This document shows positions 26,708 to 36,389 of a stretch of 64,000 bases of DNA, piece after piece. The stretch covers positions 1,892,321 to 1,956,320 of the forward strand of contig CP031964.1 in NCBI GenBank assembly GCA_003443635.1, in the 5' to 3' direction. The position numbers and the translations under genes were made by a program. The notes under the pieces were generated by a model. That model ran no database searches. It saw only the letters and a program-made list of their open reading frames with translations, and was not told the DNA's origin. The stretch is from Flavobacteriaceae bacterium. Its GTDB lineage: Bacteria > Bacteroidota > Bacteroidia > Flavobacteriales > Flavobacteriaceae. Every line of letters begins with the position of its first letter. Positions within the stretch are counted from its first letter, which is position 1.

Positions 26708-27802
26708 ATGAAAGCTGGAATTGTAGGATTACCAAATGTGGGAAAATCAACATTATTCAATTGTTTATCTAATGCTAAAGCACAAAGTGCTAACTTCCCT
26801 TTTTGTACTATTGAACCTAATATAGGTGTGGTAAATGTACCAGATTCTCGATTACAAAAACTAGAAGAGTTAGTAAACCCAGAACGTGTGTTGCCAGCGA
26901 CTGTAGAAATTGTAGATATTGCAGGGTTAGTAAAAGGAGCAAGTAAAGGGGAAGGCTTAGGAAATCAGTTTTTAGCAAATATTAGAGAAACAGATGCAAT
27001 CCTTCATGTGCTACGTTGTTTTGATAATGATAATATTGTACATGTAGATGGAAGTGTAGATCCAATAAGAGATAAGGAAACGATTGATATCGAACTTCAA
27101 CTTAAAGACTTGGAAACGGTAGATAAAAAGCTGGATAAAGTAAAACGTGCTGCAAAAACTGGAAATAAAGAAGCTCAAAAAGAAGAAGCTGTTTTATTAA
27201 AACTTAAAGAAAATTTAGAATCAGGAATTTCTGTTCGCGCTGTAGAATTTAGTGATGACGATTATAATGATTACGTAAAGCCATCACAATTAATTACAGA
27301 TAAACCAGTAATGTATGTGTGTAATGTAGATGAAGGAGCAGCTGTGTCTGGAAATGCCTATGTTGACAAAGTAAGGGAAGCTGTAAAAGATGAAAATGCA
27401 GAAGTGTTAGTTTTAGCAGTTGGTACTGAAGCAGATATTAACGAATTGGATGATTATGAAGAACGTCAAATGTTTTTACAAGATATTGGGTTAGAAGAAC
27501 CTGGTTCATCTAAACTTATTCGGTCGGCCTATAAATTATTAAATCAGCAAACTTATTTTACAGCTGGTGTAAAAGAGGTTCGTGCATGGACAATTAACAT
27601 AGGTTCTACTGCGCCACAAGCAGCAGGAGAGATACATACCGATTTTGAAAAAGGATTTATTAGAGCTGAAGTTATTGCTTACGACGACTATGTTTCATAT
27701 GGCACTGAAACTAAGGTAAAAGAAGCTGGTAAAATGCGTGTTGAAGGTAAAAACTATGTAGTGAGTGATGGAGATGTAATGCATTTCTTATTTAATGTAT
27801 AA
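26708..27802 (+). CDS. ychF: Redox-regulated ATPase YchF
   Basis: An Obg-family P-loop protein with ATPase rather than GTPase preference, 364 aa. The P-loop GLPNVGKST is at residues 7-15, switch [21 protein letters not shown] follows, and a helical coiled region lies near 130-200. The C-terminus forms a TGS domain ([36 protein letters not shown]). YchF binds ribosomes and takes part in stress and translation control. It has its own promoter and is a lone unit. Confidence 0.97.
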   Translation: MKAGIVGLPNVGKSTLFNCLSNAKAQSANFPFCTIEPNIGVVNVPDSRLQKLEELVNPERVLPATVEIVDIAGLVKGASKGEGLGNQFLANIRETDAILHVLRCFDNDNIVHVDGSVDPIRDKETIDIELQLKDLETVDKKLDKVKRAAKTGNKEAQKEEAVLLKLKENLESGISVRAVEFSDDDYNDYVKPSQLITDKPVMYVCNVDEGAAVSGNAYVDKVREAVKDENAEVLVLAVGTEADINELDDYEERQMFLQDIGLEEPGSSKLIRSAYKLLNQQTYFTAGVKEVRAWTINIGSTAPQAAGEIHTDFEKGFIRAEVIAYDDYVSYGTETKVKEAGKMRVEGKNYVVSDGDVMHFLFNV

Positions 27803-27909
27803 TTAGATCACTTAACCTAGAATACTAAGTCTTTTTTTGAAAAATAAATAGGCGCTATTATAGCTACCTTCTTGCTGTATTTTGCACGATGACATGAAAA
27901 TTTGTAATT

Positions 27910-28362
27910 ATGCCATTAATAGAGATCAAAACTTTAATAGATTCTGATATCAAAATTTGTTTTGATTTATCACGTAATATAGATTTACATAAACAATCTC
28001 TCCAACATTCAAACGAAAAAGCAATAGCAGGTAAAACTTCGGGCCTAATTGAATTAGGAGAATCTGTAACTTGGAAAGCAAAACATTTTGGGATTACTCA
28101 AAAACTCACTTCAAAAATCACAGAATTTAATTCGCCTAACTTTTTTGTAGATGAAATGGTTTCTGGAGCTTTCAAATCATTTCGGCATGAGCATATTTTT
28201 AAAGAAAATAATGGAAAAACCATAATGATAGACAAATTTTATTTTGAAGCCCCTTATGGAATTTTAGGTCAACTTGTTAATTGGTTATTTCTTAAAAAAT
28301 ATATAACTCAACTCTTAAAAACCCGCAATAAATTTTTAAAAGGAATAGCAGAAAATAACTAA
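27910..28362 (+). CDS. SRPBCC-fold ligand-binding protein
   Basis: A 150-aa cytoplasmic protein of the START/polyketide-cyclase-like (SRPBCC) superfamily: EIKTLIDSDIKICFDLSRNIDLHKQSL opens the helix-grip fold and GAFKSFRHEHIF with FYFEAPYGILGQLVNWLFLKKYI ends it. This type is common in Bacteroidota and usually seen as a cell-division-inhibitor-like SRPBCC protein; the ligand is unknown. It lies alone between ychF and parE. Confidence 0.82.
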   Translation: MPLIEIKTLIDSDIKICFDLSRNIDLHKQSLQHSNEKAIAGKTSGLIELGESVTWKAKHFGITQKLTSKITEFNSPNFFVDEMVSGAFKSFRHEHIFKENNGKTIMIDKFYFEAPYGILGQLVNWLFLKKYITQLLKTRNKFLKGIAENN

Positions 28363-28490
28363 TAAATAATAAGTTTTTAGAAGTGAAATAACTTATCAAA
28401 ACACATTGTTAATTACTTTGTGAAAGCAATATTTCTTTTTTTAAATCGATATATTATATTAGCAACTCATCTAACTTTTTAATACGTTTT

Positions 28491-30350
28491 ATGTCTCAAG
28501 AAACCAAGTATACTGAAGATAATATTCGCTCGCTCGATTGGAAAGAACATATCCGGATGAGACCAGGAATGTATATCGGTAAATTGGGTGATGGTTCTTC
28601 TGCTGATGATGGTATTTATATTCTTTTAAAAGAAGTACTTGACAATTCTATTGATGAATATGTAATGGGTGCTGGTAAAACCATTGAGATTTCTATACAA
28701 GGCGAAAAAGTTACAGTTAGAGATTACGGAAGGGGAATTCCATTAGGAAAAGTTGTAGATGTGGTTTCTAAAATGAACACTGGAGGGAAGTATGACTCTA
28801 AAGCTTTTAAAAAATCTGTAGGACTTAATGGTGTTGGTACAAAAGCTGTAAATGCGTTATCTTCTTATTTTAGAGTAGAATCTAATCGAGATGGGAAATC
28901 TGCTTCTGCAGAATTTGCGCAAGGGAACTTAACAGATCAAGATTTATTAGAAGATACATCTCGTAGAAAAGGAACTAAAGTTTCTTTTGTGCCAGATGAT
29001 ATTATTTTTAAAAACTATAAATATAGAAATGAGTATATCGTAAAGATGCTCAAAAACTATGTCTATCTTAATCCTGGATTAACTATAGTTTTTAATGGTG
29101 AAAAGTATTACAGTGAAAACGGATTAAAAGATTTATTGGCAGAGACCATTAAAGATACAGATTTACTTTATCCGATTATTCATCTTAGAGGAGATGATAT
29201 AGAAGTTGCATTAACACATAGTAAGACACAATACAGTGAAGAGTATCACTCTTTTGTAAACGGACAAAATACAACACAAGGAGGAACTCATTTAGCTGCA
29301 TTTAGAGAAGCTTTGGTAAAAACAGTGCGTGAATTTTATGGTAAAAACTATGACGCTTCAGATGTTCGGAAATCTGTTGTATGTGCTATAGCCATAAAAG
29401 TTATGGAGCCAGTCTTTGAAAGTCAGACTAAAACAAAACTAGGATCTACAGATATGGGAGGAGATCTTCCTACCGTAAGAACTTATATCAATGATTTTGT
29501 TAAAACATATCTCGATAATTTTTTACATAAAAACCCTAATGTAGCCGAAAATATTCAGCGTAAAATACTTCAGGCAGAACGCGAGCGAAAAGAACTTTCT
29601 GGAATTAGGAAGCTCGCTAAAGATCGTGCTAAAAAAGCAAGCCTTCACAATAAAAAATTACGGGACTGTCGTGTGCATTTTGGAGATACAAAAAACGAAC
29701 GAAATTTAGAAACTACATTATTTATTACAGAGGGAGATTCGGCCTCTGGAAGTATTACAAAATCTAGAGATGTAAATACTCAAGCGGTATTCAGTTTAAA
29801 AGGAAAGCCTTTAAACTCTTATGGGTTAAGTAAAAAGATTGTATATGAAAATGAAGAATTTAACCTTCTACAAGCAGCTTTAAATATTGAAGAATCGCTT
29901 GAAGACCTTAGGTATAATAATGTTGTAATTGCTACAGATGCAGATGTTGATGGGATGCATATTCGCTTGTTATTAATAACATTCTTTTTGCAATTTTTCC
30001 CAGAAGTTATAAAAGAAGGGCATTTGTTTATTTTACAAACCCCTTTATTTAGAGTCAGAAACAAAAAAGAAACCATTTATTGTTATTCAGAAGAAGAACG
30101 ACGTGATGCTATTGAAAAACTGAAACCTAAACCAGAGATTACGAGGTTTAAAGGGCTTGGGGAGATCTCGCCAGACGAGTTTAAACATTTTATTGGAGAC
30201 GATATTCGTTTAGATCCAATTATGTTGGATGATGATATGTCGATTGAAGAATTGCTGTCTTTTTATATGGGAAAAAACACACCCACTAGGCAAGAGTTTA
30301 TTATAGATAATCTTAAAGTTGAAATGGATTTAATTGAAGAAGATAAATAA
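28491..30350 (+). CDS. parE: DNA topoisomerase IV subunit B
   Basis: ATPase subunit of the type IIA topoisomerase that decatenates daughter chromosomes. The GHKL ATPase motifs are seen in [22 protein letters not shown] and [14 protein letters not shown]; the Toprim motif is in [11 protein letters not shown] and the DxD in [12 protein letters not shown]. The length of 619 aa and the neighbour (parC 33 bases on) favour ParE over GyrB. Gene pair is likely co-transcribed. Confidence 0.93.
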   Translation: MSQETKYTEDNIRSLDWKEHIRMRPGMYIGKLGDGSSADDGIYILLKEVLDNSIDEYVMGAGKTIEISIQGEKVTVRDYGRGIPLGKVVDVVSKMNTGGKYDSKAFKKSVGLNGVGTKAVNALSSYFRVESNRDGKSASAEFAQGNLTDQDLLEDTSRRKGTKVSFVPDDIIFKNYKYRNEYIVKMLKNYVYLNPGLTIVFNGEKYYSENGLKDLLAETIKDTDLLYPIIHLRGDDIEVALTHSKTQYSEEYHSFVNGQNTTQGGTHLAAFREALVKTVREFYGKNYDASDVRKSVVCAIAIKVMEPVFESQTKTKLGSTDMGGDLPTVRTYINDFVKTYLDNFLHKNPNVAENIQRKILQAERERKELSGIRKLAKDRAKKASLHNKKLRDCRVHFGDTKNERNLETTLFITEGDSASGSITKSRDVNTQAVFSLKGKPLNSYGLSKKIVYENEEFNLLQAALNIEESLEDLRYNNVVIATDADVDGMHIRLLLITFFLQFFPEVIKEGHLFILQTPLFRVRNKKETIYCYSEEERRDAIEKLKPKPEITRFKGLGEISPDEFKHFIGDDIRLDPIMLDDDMSIEELLSFYMGKNTPTRQEFIIDNLKVEMDLIEEDK

Positions 30351-30383
30351 ATTCCTAACCTGCACAGAGGAGTTACAAGAAAT

Positions 30384-33044
30384 ATGATTGAAGAAAACGA
30401 CGACCTAACAAACGAAAATTTAGAACATTCTGAATCACAAGAAACAATTACCAGAGTTACTGGTATGTATAAAGATTGGTTTTTAGATTATGCATCTTAC
30501 GTAATTCTAGAGCGCGCTGTACCAGCGATTGAAGATGGGTTTAAGCCTGTTCAGCGTCGTATAATGCACTCTATGAAAGATCTTGATGATGGGCGTTATA
30601 ATAAAGTCGCTAATATTGTTGGGCATACGATGCAGTATCATCCGCACGGAGATGCAAGTATTGCAGATGCTATGGTGCAAATAGGTCAAAAAGATTTATT
30701 GATTGATACTCAAGGAAACTGGGGGAATATTTTAACAGGTGACCGTGCTGCAGCTTCTCGTTACATTGAAGCACGAATTTCTAAATTTGGTTTAGATGTC
30801 GTTTATAATCCCAAAATAACCGAATGGCAAGCATCTTATGATGGTCGTCGTAAAGAGCCAGTTAACTTACCAGTAATGTTCCCATTATTGTTAGCACAGG
30901 GAGGAGAAGGGATTGCAGTCGGGTTATCTACAAAAATATTACCACATAATTTTATAGAACTTATTGATGCGTCAGTAAAACACCTTCAAGGAAAGCGTTT
31001 TACACTAGTTCCAGATTTTCCAACAGCAGGAATTGCTGATTTCACAAATTATAATGACGGGTTACGAGGAGGGAAAGTGCGAGTTCGTGCAAAAATTTCA
31101 CAGCGAGATAAAAACACGTTGGTGATTAGTGAAATTCCATATAGTACAACAACATCATCTTTAATAGATTCTATTTTAAAAGCGAATGAAAAAGGCAAAA
31201 TAAAGATTAAAAAAATAGAAGATAATACTGCAGCAGAAGTTGAGATCTTAATACACCTGCCATCAGGATTGTCTCCAGATAAAACTATTGATGCCTTATA
31301 TGCATTTACCAGCTGTGAAAATTCTATATCCCCTCTAGGTTGTGTTATTGAAGATAATAAACCGTTGTTTATTGGTGTATCAGAAATGTTACGCCGTTCT
31401 ACTGATAATACAGTACAACTTTTAAAAAGCGAATTAGAAATAAAACTAGGCGAGTTTGAAGAGCAATGGCATTTTGCTTCTCTAGAGCGTATTTTTATTG
31501 AAAATAGAATCTATCGTGATATAGAAGAAGAGGAAACTTGGGAAGGTGTGATAAGTGCTATAGATAAAGGGCTTCAGCCGCATGTTAAACATCTAAAACG
31601 CGCTGTAACAGAAGATGATATCACACGTTTAACAGAAATTCGAATTAAACGTATTTCTAAATTTGATATAGATAAAGCGCAACAAAAAATTGATGCTTTA
31701 GAAGAAGAGATTGCACAAATAAAACATCATTTAGCAAATCTTATTGATTATTCTATCGCATATTTTAAGCGTTTAAAGAAAGATTATGGAGATGGACGTG
31801 AACGTAAAACTGAGATTAGAATTTTTGATGATGTAGATGCAACAAAAGTAGTAATCAGAAACACCAAACTCTATGTAAATAGAGAAGAAGGCTTTGTGGG
31901 TACATCATTACGAAGGGATGAATATGTCTGTGATTGTAGTGATATTGATGATGTGATTGTATTTACTAAGGAAGGAAAGCTAATGATCACAAAAGTAGAT
32001 TCTAAAACTTTTGTTGGAAAGGATATTATTCATGTTGCTGTATTTAAAAAGAAAGATAAGCGTACTATTTATAATATGATCTATCGTGATGGTACAAAAG
32101 GAGCATCATACATTAAGCGTTTTGCGGTTACAGGAGTAACAAGAGATAAAGAATACGATTTAACAGCAGGCAATAAAGGTTCTAAAGTATGGTATTTCTC
32201 GGCAAACCCTAATGGTGAAGCAGAAATTGTTAATGTGTTATTACGCCAAGTTGGAAGTATTAAAAAGCTAAAATGGGATATGGATTTTGCCGACATTATT
32301 ATTAAAGGCCGTGCCTCTAAAGGTAATATAGTGACTAAATATTCTGTAAAACGTATAGAGCTCAAAGAAAAAGGAGTTTCTACCCTTAAGCCTCGTAAAA
32401 TATGGTTTGATGATACTGTGCAACGCTTAAATGTTGATGGAAGAGGAGAGTTAGTAGGTGAATTTAGAGGAGAAGATCGTATTTTAGTAATTACCCAAAA
32501 AGGAATAGTTAAAACTATTGTGCCTGAAATAACAGTTCATTTTGACAGCGATATGATTGTTATGGAAAAATGGATTCCTAAAAAACCCATTTCTGCAATT
32601 TATTTTGATGGAGAAAAAGAACGTTATTATGTAAAACGTTTTATAGTCGAAAATGAAAATAGAGAAGAATTGTTTATTACAGATCATCAGAACTCACATT
32701 TAGAAATTGTATCTACAGATTGGAAACCTTTAGCTGAGGTTGTGTTTTCTAAGGATAGAGGTAAAGAGCGAAAAGATAATCTGGAAGTTAATTTAGAAGA
32801 ATTTATTGCGATTAAAGGGATATCTGCTTTAGGGAATCAACTAACTAAAGATAAAATAAATCAAATTAATTTACTAGATCCTATTCCGTATGAAGCTCCA
32901 GAAGAATTACCGGCAGATCAAATGAATGTTATTGATGAGCAAATTGTAAATTCAGAATCATCGAAACCTATTCAAACATCTCTACCTGAGAGTAACTCAG
33001 AAAATAGTGATATAGATGATGAAGGGCAGATAACTTTATTTTAA
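30384..33044 (+). CDS. parC: DNA topoisomerase IV subunit A
   Basis: DNA cleavage subunit partner of ParE. The catalytic tyrosine is Tyr127 in RAAASRYIEA; the DNA gate region (HTMQYHPHGDASIADAMVQIGQ) contains the quinolone-determining positions. The C-terminal part is a beta-pinwheel-like domain (residues about 500-830) followed by an acidic unstructured tail. 886 aa, usual for Bacteroidota ParC. A purine-rich AGAGGAG lies about 12 bases before the ATG, a possible ribosome-binding site. Confidence 0.93.
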   Translation: MIEENDDLTNENLEHSESQETITRVTGMYKDWFLDYASYVILERAVPAIEDGFKPVQRRIMHSMKDLDDGRYNKVANIVGHTMQYHPHGDASIADAMVQIGQKDLLIDTQGNWGNILTGDRAAASRYIEARISKFGLDVVYNPKITEWQASYDGRRKEPVNLPVMFPLLLAQGGEGIAVGLSTKILPHNFIELIDASVKHLQGKRFTLVPDFPTAGIADFTNYNDGLRGGKVRVRAKISQRDKNTLVISEIPYSTTTSSLIDSILKANEKGKIKIKKIEDNTAAEVEILIHLPSGLSPDKTIDALYAFTSCENSISPLGCVIEDNKPLFIGVSEMLRRSTDNTVQLLKSELEIKLGEFEEQWHFASLERIFIENRIYRDIEEEETWEGVISAIDKGLQPHVKHLKRAVTEDDITRLTEIRIKRISKFDIDKAQQKIDALEEEIAQIKHHLANLIDYSIAYFKRLKKDYGDGRERKTEIRIFDDVDATKVVIRNTKLYVNREEGFVGTSLRRDEYVCDCSDIDDVIVFTKEGKLMITKVDSKTFVGKDIIHVAVFKKKDKRTIYNMIYRDGTKGASYIKRFAVTGVTRDKEYDLTAGNKGSKVWYFSANPNGEAEIVNVLLRQVGSIKKLKWDMDFADIIIKGRASKGNIVTKYSVKRIELKEKGVSTLKPRKIWFDDTVQRLNVDGRGELVGEFRGEDRILVITQKGIVKTIVPEITVHFDSDMIVMEKWIPKKPISAIYFDGEKERYYVKRFIVENENREELFITDHQNSHLEIVSTDWKPLAEVVFSKDRGKERKDNLEVNLEEFIAIKGISALGNQLTKDKINQINLLDPIPYEAPEELPADQMNVIDEQIVNSESSKPIQTSLPESNSENSDIDDEGQITLF

Positions 33045-33045
33045 G

Positions 33046-33417
33046 TTATTTAACGTGTTTTGCACTTCCTTTTTGTTTAAGTGCCTCTCCAACATAAGAA
33101 TATTCAAATGTATATCCTGAATCACTTGTATTTAGTATTTTAAGATGAATATCTTTACGTTCTGCCATACTCTTCGGATTAATTGTTTTAAATATAACTT
33201 CACAATCGTTTATCCACCTAACAGATGAGGAATCAGTTTTGCCTTCAAATATTTCTATTTGTAAATCGGCTGTTCTGGTAAATGTAGAAACATAATCTTT
33301 ACCTTCAATAGTTATACTACTTTCAAATGTTCCAATTTTAAAATCTTTGCAGTTGCGTTCAACATTATAACAACTCGTGATTAATATAAATAAAAGAAGG
33401 AAAAGTGATTTTTGCAT
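33046..33417 (-). CDS. Small lipoprotein of unknown function
   Basis: A 123-aa lipoprotein (MQKSLFLLLFILITSC, lipobox ITSC). The mature part has NCKDFKIGTFES, RTADLQIEIFEGKTDSSSVRWINDCEVIFKTINPK and a beta-rich end, two cysteines that may pair. It is a conserved Flavobacteriia protein; relatives carry the label DNA topoisomerase IV in databases only because of their position next to parC, a label I reject. Its stop is one base beyond the stop of parC on the opposite strand, so the transcripts overlap. Confidence 0.8.
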   Translation of the reverse strand: MQKSLFLLLFILITSCYNVERNCKDFKIGTFESSITIEGKDYVSTFTRTADLQIEIFEGKTDSSSVRWINDCEVIFKTINPKSMAERKDIHLKILNTSDSGYTFEYSYVGEALKQKGSAKHVK

Positions 33418-33465
33418 TACATTAAATGTTTTTGCAAAATTAAGAAATACAAAATAGCAGTTGAT

Positions 33466-33843
33466 CTAATTTTTAAAGTTTTTAAATGTACCATCTTTAT
33501 AAAAAATAATAATACGATCTATATCATCATCGATTTTAATGTTATTTTCATTTTTAGAACTATCTATTGTTTTTGGAGTAGGAGGCTTAGTTCTTATTGT
33601 ATTTTCTAATTTTTCTTCAGAAGGAAATTTACCTTTTCCATTTAATAACCAGTATAAATTCACTTCAGGAAAGTGATTAAGTATTTTCATTACAAATTCT
33701 AAACTTGGTTTATTTCTACCAGATAAGATATGTGAAATGCTAGAACGCTGCACACTAATCTTATCAGCGAATGCAGATGCAGATAAATTATAATAATTTA
33801 TAATTTTTTGAAGTCTAACTATAAAATCTTCAGTATTTATCAT
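33466..33843 (-). CDS. XRE-family helix-turn-helix regulator
   Basis: A 125-aa regulator. The start is taken at ATG 33841-33843 (MINTEDFIVRLQKIINYYNLS); a longer frame begins at 33864. The HTH_3 motif is ASAFADKISVQRSSISHILSGRNKPSLEFVMKILNHFP, followed by NLYWLLNGKGKFPSEE, a signature of a common Bacteroidota regulator group. A linker and a short C-terminal segment (DRIIIFYKDGTFKNFKN) follow. Upstream lies a stretch with repeated GTTTAC/GTAAAC motifs and an 18-bp palindrome, candidates for its operators. Target genes unknown. Confidence 0.83.
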   Translation of the reverse strand: MINTEDFIVRLQKIINYYNLSASAFADKISVQRSSISHILSGRNKPSLEFVMKILNHFPEVNLYWLLNGKGKFPSEEKLENTIRTKPPTPKTIDSSKNENNIKIDDDIDRIIIFYKDGTFKNFKN

Positions 33844-34152
33844 ATACACTACAAAAGTAAACAATCTAAATTATTTTGTAACGATGTGATTGATGATTTG
33901 TAATGGGATAATAATATAAATTTAATTTAATATTTGAATTTAGACTTCACTTAATTGTATTTAATATATTGATAATTAATTTATTATATATTTAAATGTA
34001 AATTAATTTTTTTTGTTTACAGAATTAATTTTTTAATTTAAATAATGTTTACATAATGCAAATTTAATGATTCACTATTGTGAATTTTGATATAATTATT
34101 ATTTACAATTGTAAATATAGGTTTGATTACTTTTGTAAACTTAATACAGGTA
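33844..34152. promoter_or_regulatory. Divergent control region with palindromic operator candidate
   Basis: A 309-base interval between the XRE regulator and the M14 peptidase gene without ORFs. Repeated hexamers occur: GTAAAC at 33857-33862 and 34135-34140, GTTTAC at 34015-34020 and 34047-34052. The centre for the rightward gene is the perfect palindrome TATTTACAATTGTAAATA (34100-34117) next to -7-like elements TAGGTTTG (34118-34125) and TACTTTTG (34128-34135). Their arrangement fits repression by a dimeric HTH protein; binding is inferred. Confidence 0.5.
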
Positions 34153-35319
34153 ATGATATCAGAAAATTGTATGCAGAATAACTTTAAACTATATAAAGAA
34201 TCGAACTTGTTAGGTAGATATATCACTAATCAATCTATTGAACCTTTACTCAAAAAATTTGACGATATATCTGAAATTGATATTATTGGAGAATCTGTAA
34301 ATAAACTACCTATTTATAGTATTAAGATTGGTTCAGGATCAAAAAAGATTTTAATGTGGTCTCAAATGCATGGTAATGAATCGACAACTACTAAAGCTAT
34401 TTTTGATATACTAAACACATTAAAATCTGAAGAATTTAAAGGTATATTAAAAAGCTGCTCTTTATATATAATTCCAATTTTAAACCCTGATGGTGCATTA
34501 ACTTATACGAGACTAAATGCAAATAAAGAAGATTTAAACCGAGATGCTCAGAATTTATCACAACCAGAAAGTATTGTGCTTCAAGAGGCATTTAAAAAAA
34601 TTAACCCAGATTTTTGCCTTAACCTTCATGGGCAACGAACTATATTTAGTGCTGGCTTAACAGATAATCCAGCGACAGTAAGTTTTCTTGCGCCTGCTCA
34701 AGATAAAGATTGTACTATAACTCCTAATAGGAAACGTGCAATGGAACTTATAGCAGTTATGAATAAGAAGCTTCAACAAATTATACCTAATCAGATAGGA
34801 ATTTATGACGATGCTTTTAATGTTAACTGTGTTGGTGATACATTTCAGAGCTATGGTATTCCTACTGTACTTTTTGAAGCTGGGCATATAAATCAAGATT
34901 ATCAAAGAGAACAGGTTAGGGAATATATGTATATAGCATTATTAACATTGATAAATTATATTTCTGAGAATGAAGTTTCTGGAGAAAAACACCTTCCTTA
35001 TTTAAGTATCCCGGAAAATGGAAAACAATTTTATGATGTTATTATTAGGAATGCAGTGATTATTAATGATAAAAAAGAAACGAAGATAGATATCGCTATT
35101 CAATTTGAAGAAACTTTAATTGATGATGAAGTGCACTTTTTACCTAAAATAGCTCAAGTAAATGAGCTTGAAGATTTCTATGGACATAAAGAAATTGATG
35201 CTGACGGAAAAGTGTTAGAATTGGAACACAAAAATTCGTTAACTGTTGGTAATGAAATTGTTTCTGTTATGATCAATAATAAATTATTCTCATTAAAACC
35301 TGTAATTAATCGAAAATAA
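34153..35319 (+). CDS. M14-family zinc carboxypeptidase-like protein
   Basis: A cytoplasmic peptidase-like protein of 388 aa. The frame begins at a TTG (34123) that overlaps the promoter motifs, so the ATG at 34153 (MISENCMQNNFKL) is preferred. The metal motif HxxE is in WSQMHGNEST, and the third ligand is probably His in FCLNLHGQRT; the catalytic Glu may be in TVLFEAGH. No signal peptide, unlike most digestive M14 enzymes, so an intracellular peptide or amide substrate is likely. A relation to the XRE regulator is suggested only by the divergent operator. Confidence 0.85.
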   Translation: MISENCMQNNFKLYKESNLLGRYITNQSIEPLLKKFDDISEIDIIGESVNKLPIYSIKIGSGSKKILMWSQMHGNESTTTKAIFDILNTLKSEEFKGILKSCSLYIIPILNPDGALTYTRLNANKEDLNRDAQNLSQPESIVLQEAFKKINPDFCLNLHGQRTIFSAGLTDNPATVSFLAPAQDKDCTITPNRKRAMELIAVMNKKLQQIIPNQIGIYDDAFNVNCVGDTFQSYGIPTVLFEAGHINQDYQREQVREYMYIALLTLINYISENEVSGEKHLPYLSIPENGKQFYDVIIRNAVIINDKKETKIDIAIQFEETLIDDEVHFLPKIAQVNELEDFYGHKEIDADGKVLELEHKNSLTVGNEIVSVMINNKLFSLKPVINRK

Positions 35320-35376
35320 TTACATTATTATTAATCTAATTCTTTAATTTTGTTTTTTATTTAAAGAAAAAGAAAA

Positions 35377-35856
35377 ATGGCAAAATTTAGATTAGACGAA
35401 ATTGATCATCAAATTCTTGATATGTTGATTGACAATACAAGGATTCCATTTACAGATATCGCTAAAAAATTATTAATTTCTGCAGGTACTGTTCATGTAA
35501 GAGTTAAAAAAATGGAAGATGCTGGAATCATCAGAGGCTCATCATTAACTTTAGATTATCAAAAATTAGGATACTCATTTATAGCTTATGTTGGAGTGTT
35601 TTTACAAAACACTTCACAAACAAAATTTGTTCTAGAGCGTATTAATAATATTCCGTTTGTAACTGTAGCTCACATCACAACAGGGAAATTTAATATTTTT
35701 TGCAAAATAAGAGCTAAAGACACTACTCATGCTAAAGAAGTGATTTTTATGCTTGATGATATTGAAGGCGTATACAGAACAGAAACAATGATTTCTCTTG
35801 AAGAAAGCATTAATGATAAAAAACGCTTAATGCATTCTATTTTTAACGAAATGTAA
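35377..35856 (+). CDS. Lrp/AsnC-family transcriptional regulator
   Basis: A 159-aa regulator with N-terminal winged HTH (DEIDHQILDMLIDNTRIPFTDIAKKL, residues 5-30) and a C-terminal RAM ligand-binding domain (residues 70-145). Length normal. Genes of this family sense amino acids; the ligand is not readable here. A -7-like element TAATTTTG is present at 35345-35352. The DinB gene starts 12 bases after the stop and is probably co-transcribed. Confidence 0.9.
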   Translation: MAKFRLDEIDHQILDMLIDNTRIPFTDIAKKLLISAGTVHVRVKKMEDAGIIRGSSLTLDYQKLGYSFIAYVGVFLQNTSQTKFVLERINNIPFVTVAHITTGKFNIFCKIRAKDTTHAKEVIFMLDDIEGVYRTETMISLEESINDKKRLMHSIFNEM

Positions 35857-35868
35857 TTTTAGCCATAT

Positions 35869-36384
35869 ATGAAAGCTTCTCAAGTTGGTAAAAATGAATA
35901 TAATGATTATTATTCTAGATATATCACAACACTAGGTGATACAGAATTAATCGCAGGATTGAAAGATAATTTAAGTAACACCTTATCTTTTTTAGAATCT
36001 ATTCCTGAAAATAAGTTGGATTATGCGTATGAAGAAGGAAAATGGACAGTAAAAGATGTAATACAGCACACAATAGATACTGAACGCATCTTTAGTTATA
36101 GAGCACTTTGTTTTGCTAGAAATGACAATACAGAACTTCCAGGCTTTGAACAAGATGACTATATAAAAACAGCAAATCCTAACTCTAAGAGTAAAGAGGA
36201 TTTAATTAGGGAGTATAAAGCTGTAAGAATTGCAAGTATAGAGTTATTTAAAAGCTTTACAGATGATGCTTTACAATATGTTGGTAGTGCAAGCGGAAGT
36301 CCAATGACGGCTAGAGCAGCTGGTTTTATGCTTATAGGGCATGAGAAGCACCATTATAATGTTATAAGAGAAAAATATCTTTAA
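35869..36384 (+). CDS. DinB-family four-helix protein
   Basis: A 171-aa protein of the DinB/YfiT superfamily, a four-helix bundle with a metal site. Ligand histidines are likely His in VIQHTIDTERIFSYRAL and the pair in LIGHEKHHYNVIREKYL. Family members include thiol (bacillithiol-type) transferases and damage-inducible proteins; the substrate is not known. It follows the Lrp gene at 12 bases and converges with aroB with 5 bases between. Confidence 0.88.
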   Translation: MKASQVGKNEYNDYYSRYITTLGDTELIAGLKDNLSNTLSFLESIPENKLDYAYEEGKWTVKDVIQHTIDTERIFSYRALCFARNDNTELPGFEQDDYIKTANPNSKSKEDLIREYKAVRIASIELFKSFTDDALQYVGSASGSPMTARAAGFMLIGHEKHHYNVIREKYL

Positions 36385-36389
36385 ATAAA

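Noticed and set aside
28369..28396. Small hairpin ATAAGTT/AACTTAT after the SRPBCC gene
   Set aside because: Only A/T pairs apart from one G-C, and no T-run behind it, so not a credible terminator.
33046..33417. Calling the small lipoprotein a topoisomerase IV component
   Set aside because: It has a lipoprotein signal and no topoisomerase domain; the label would come only from its neighbour parC.
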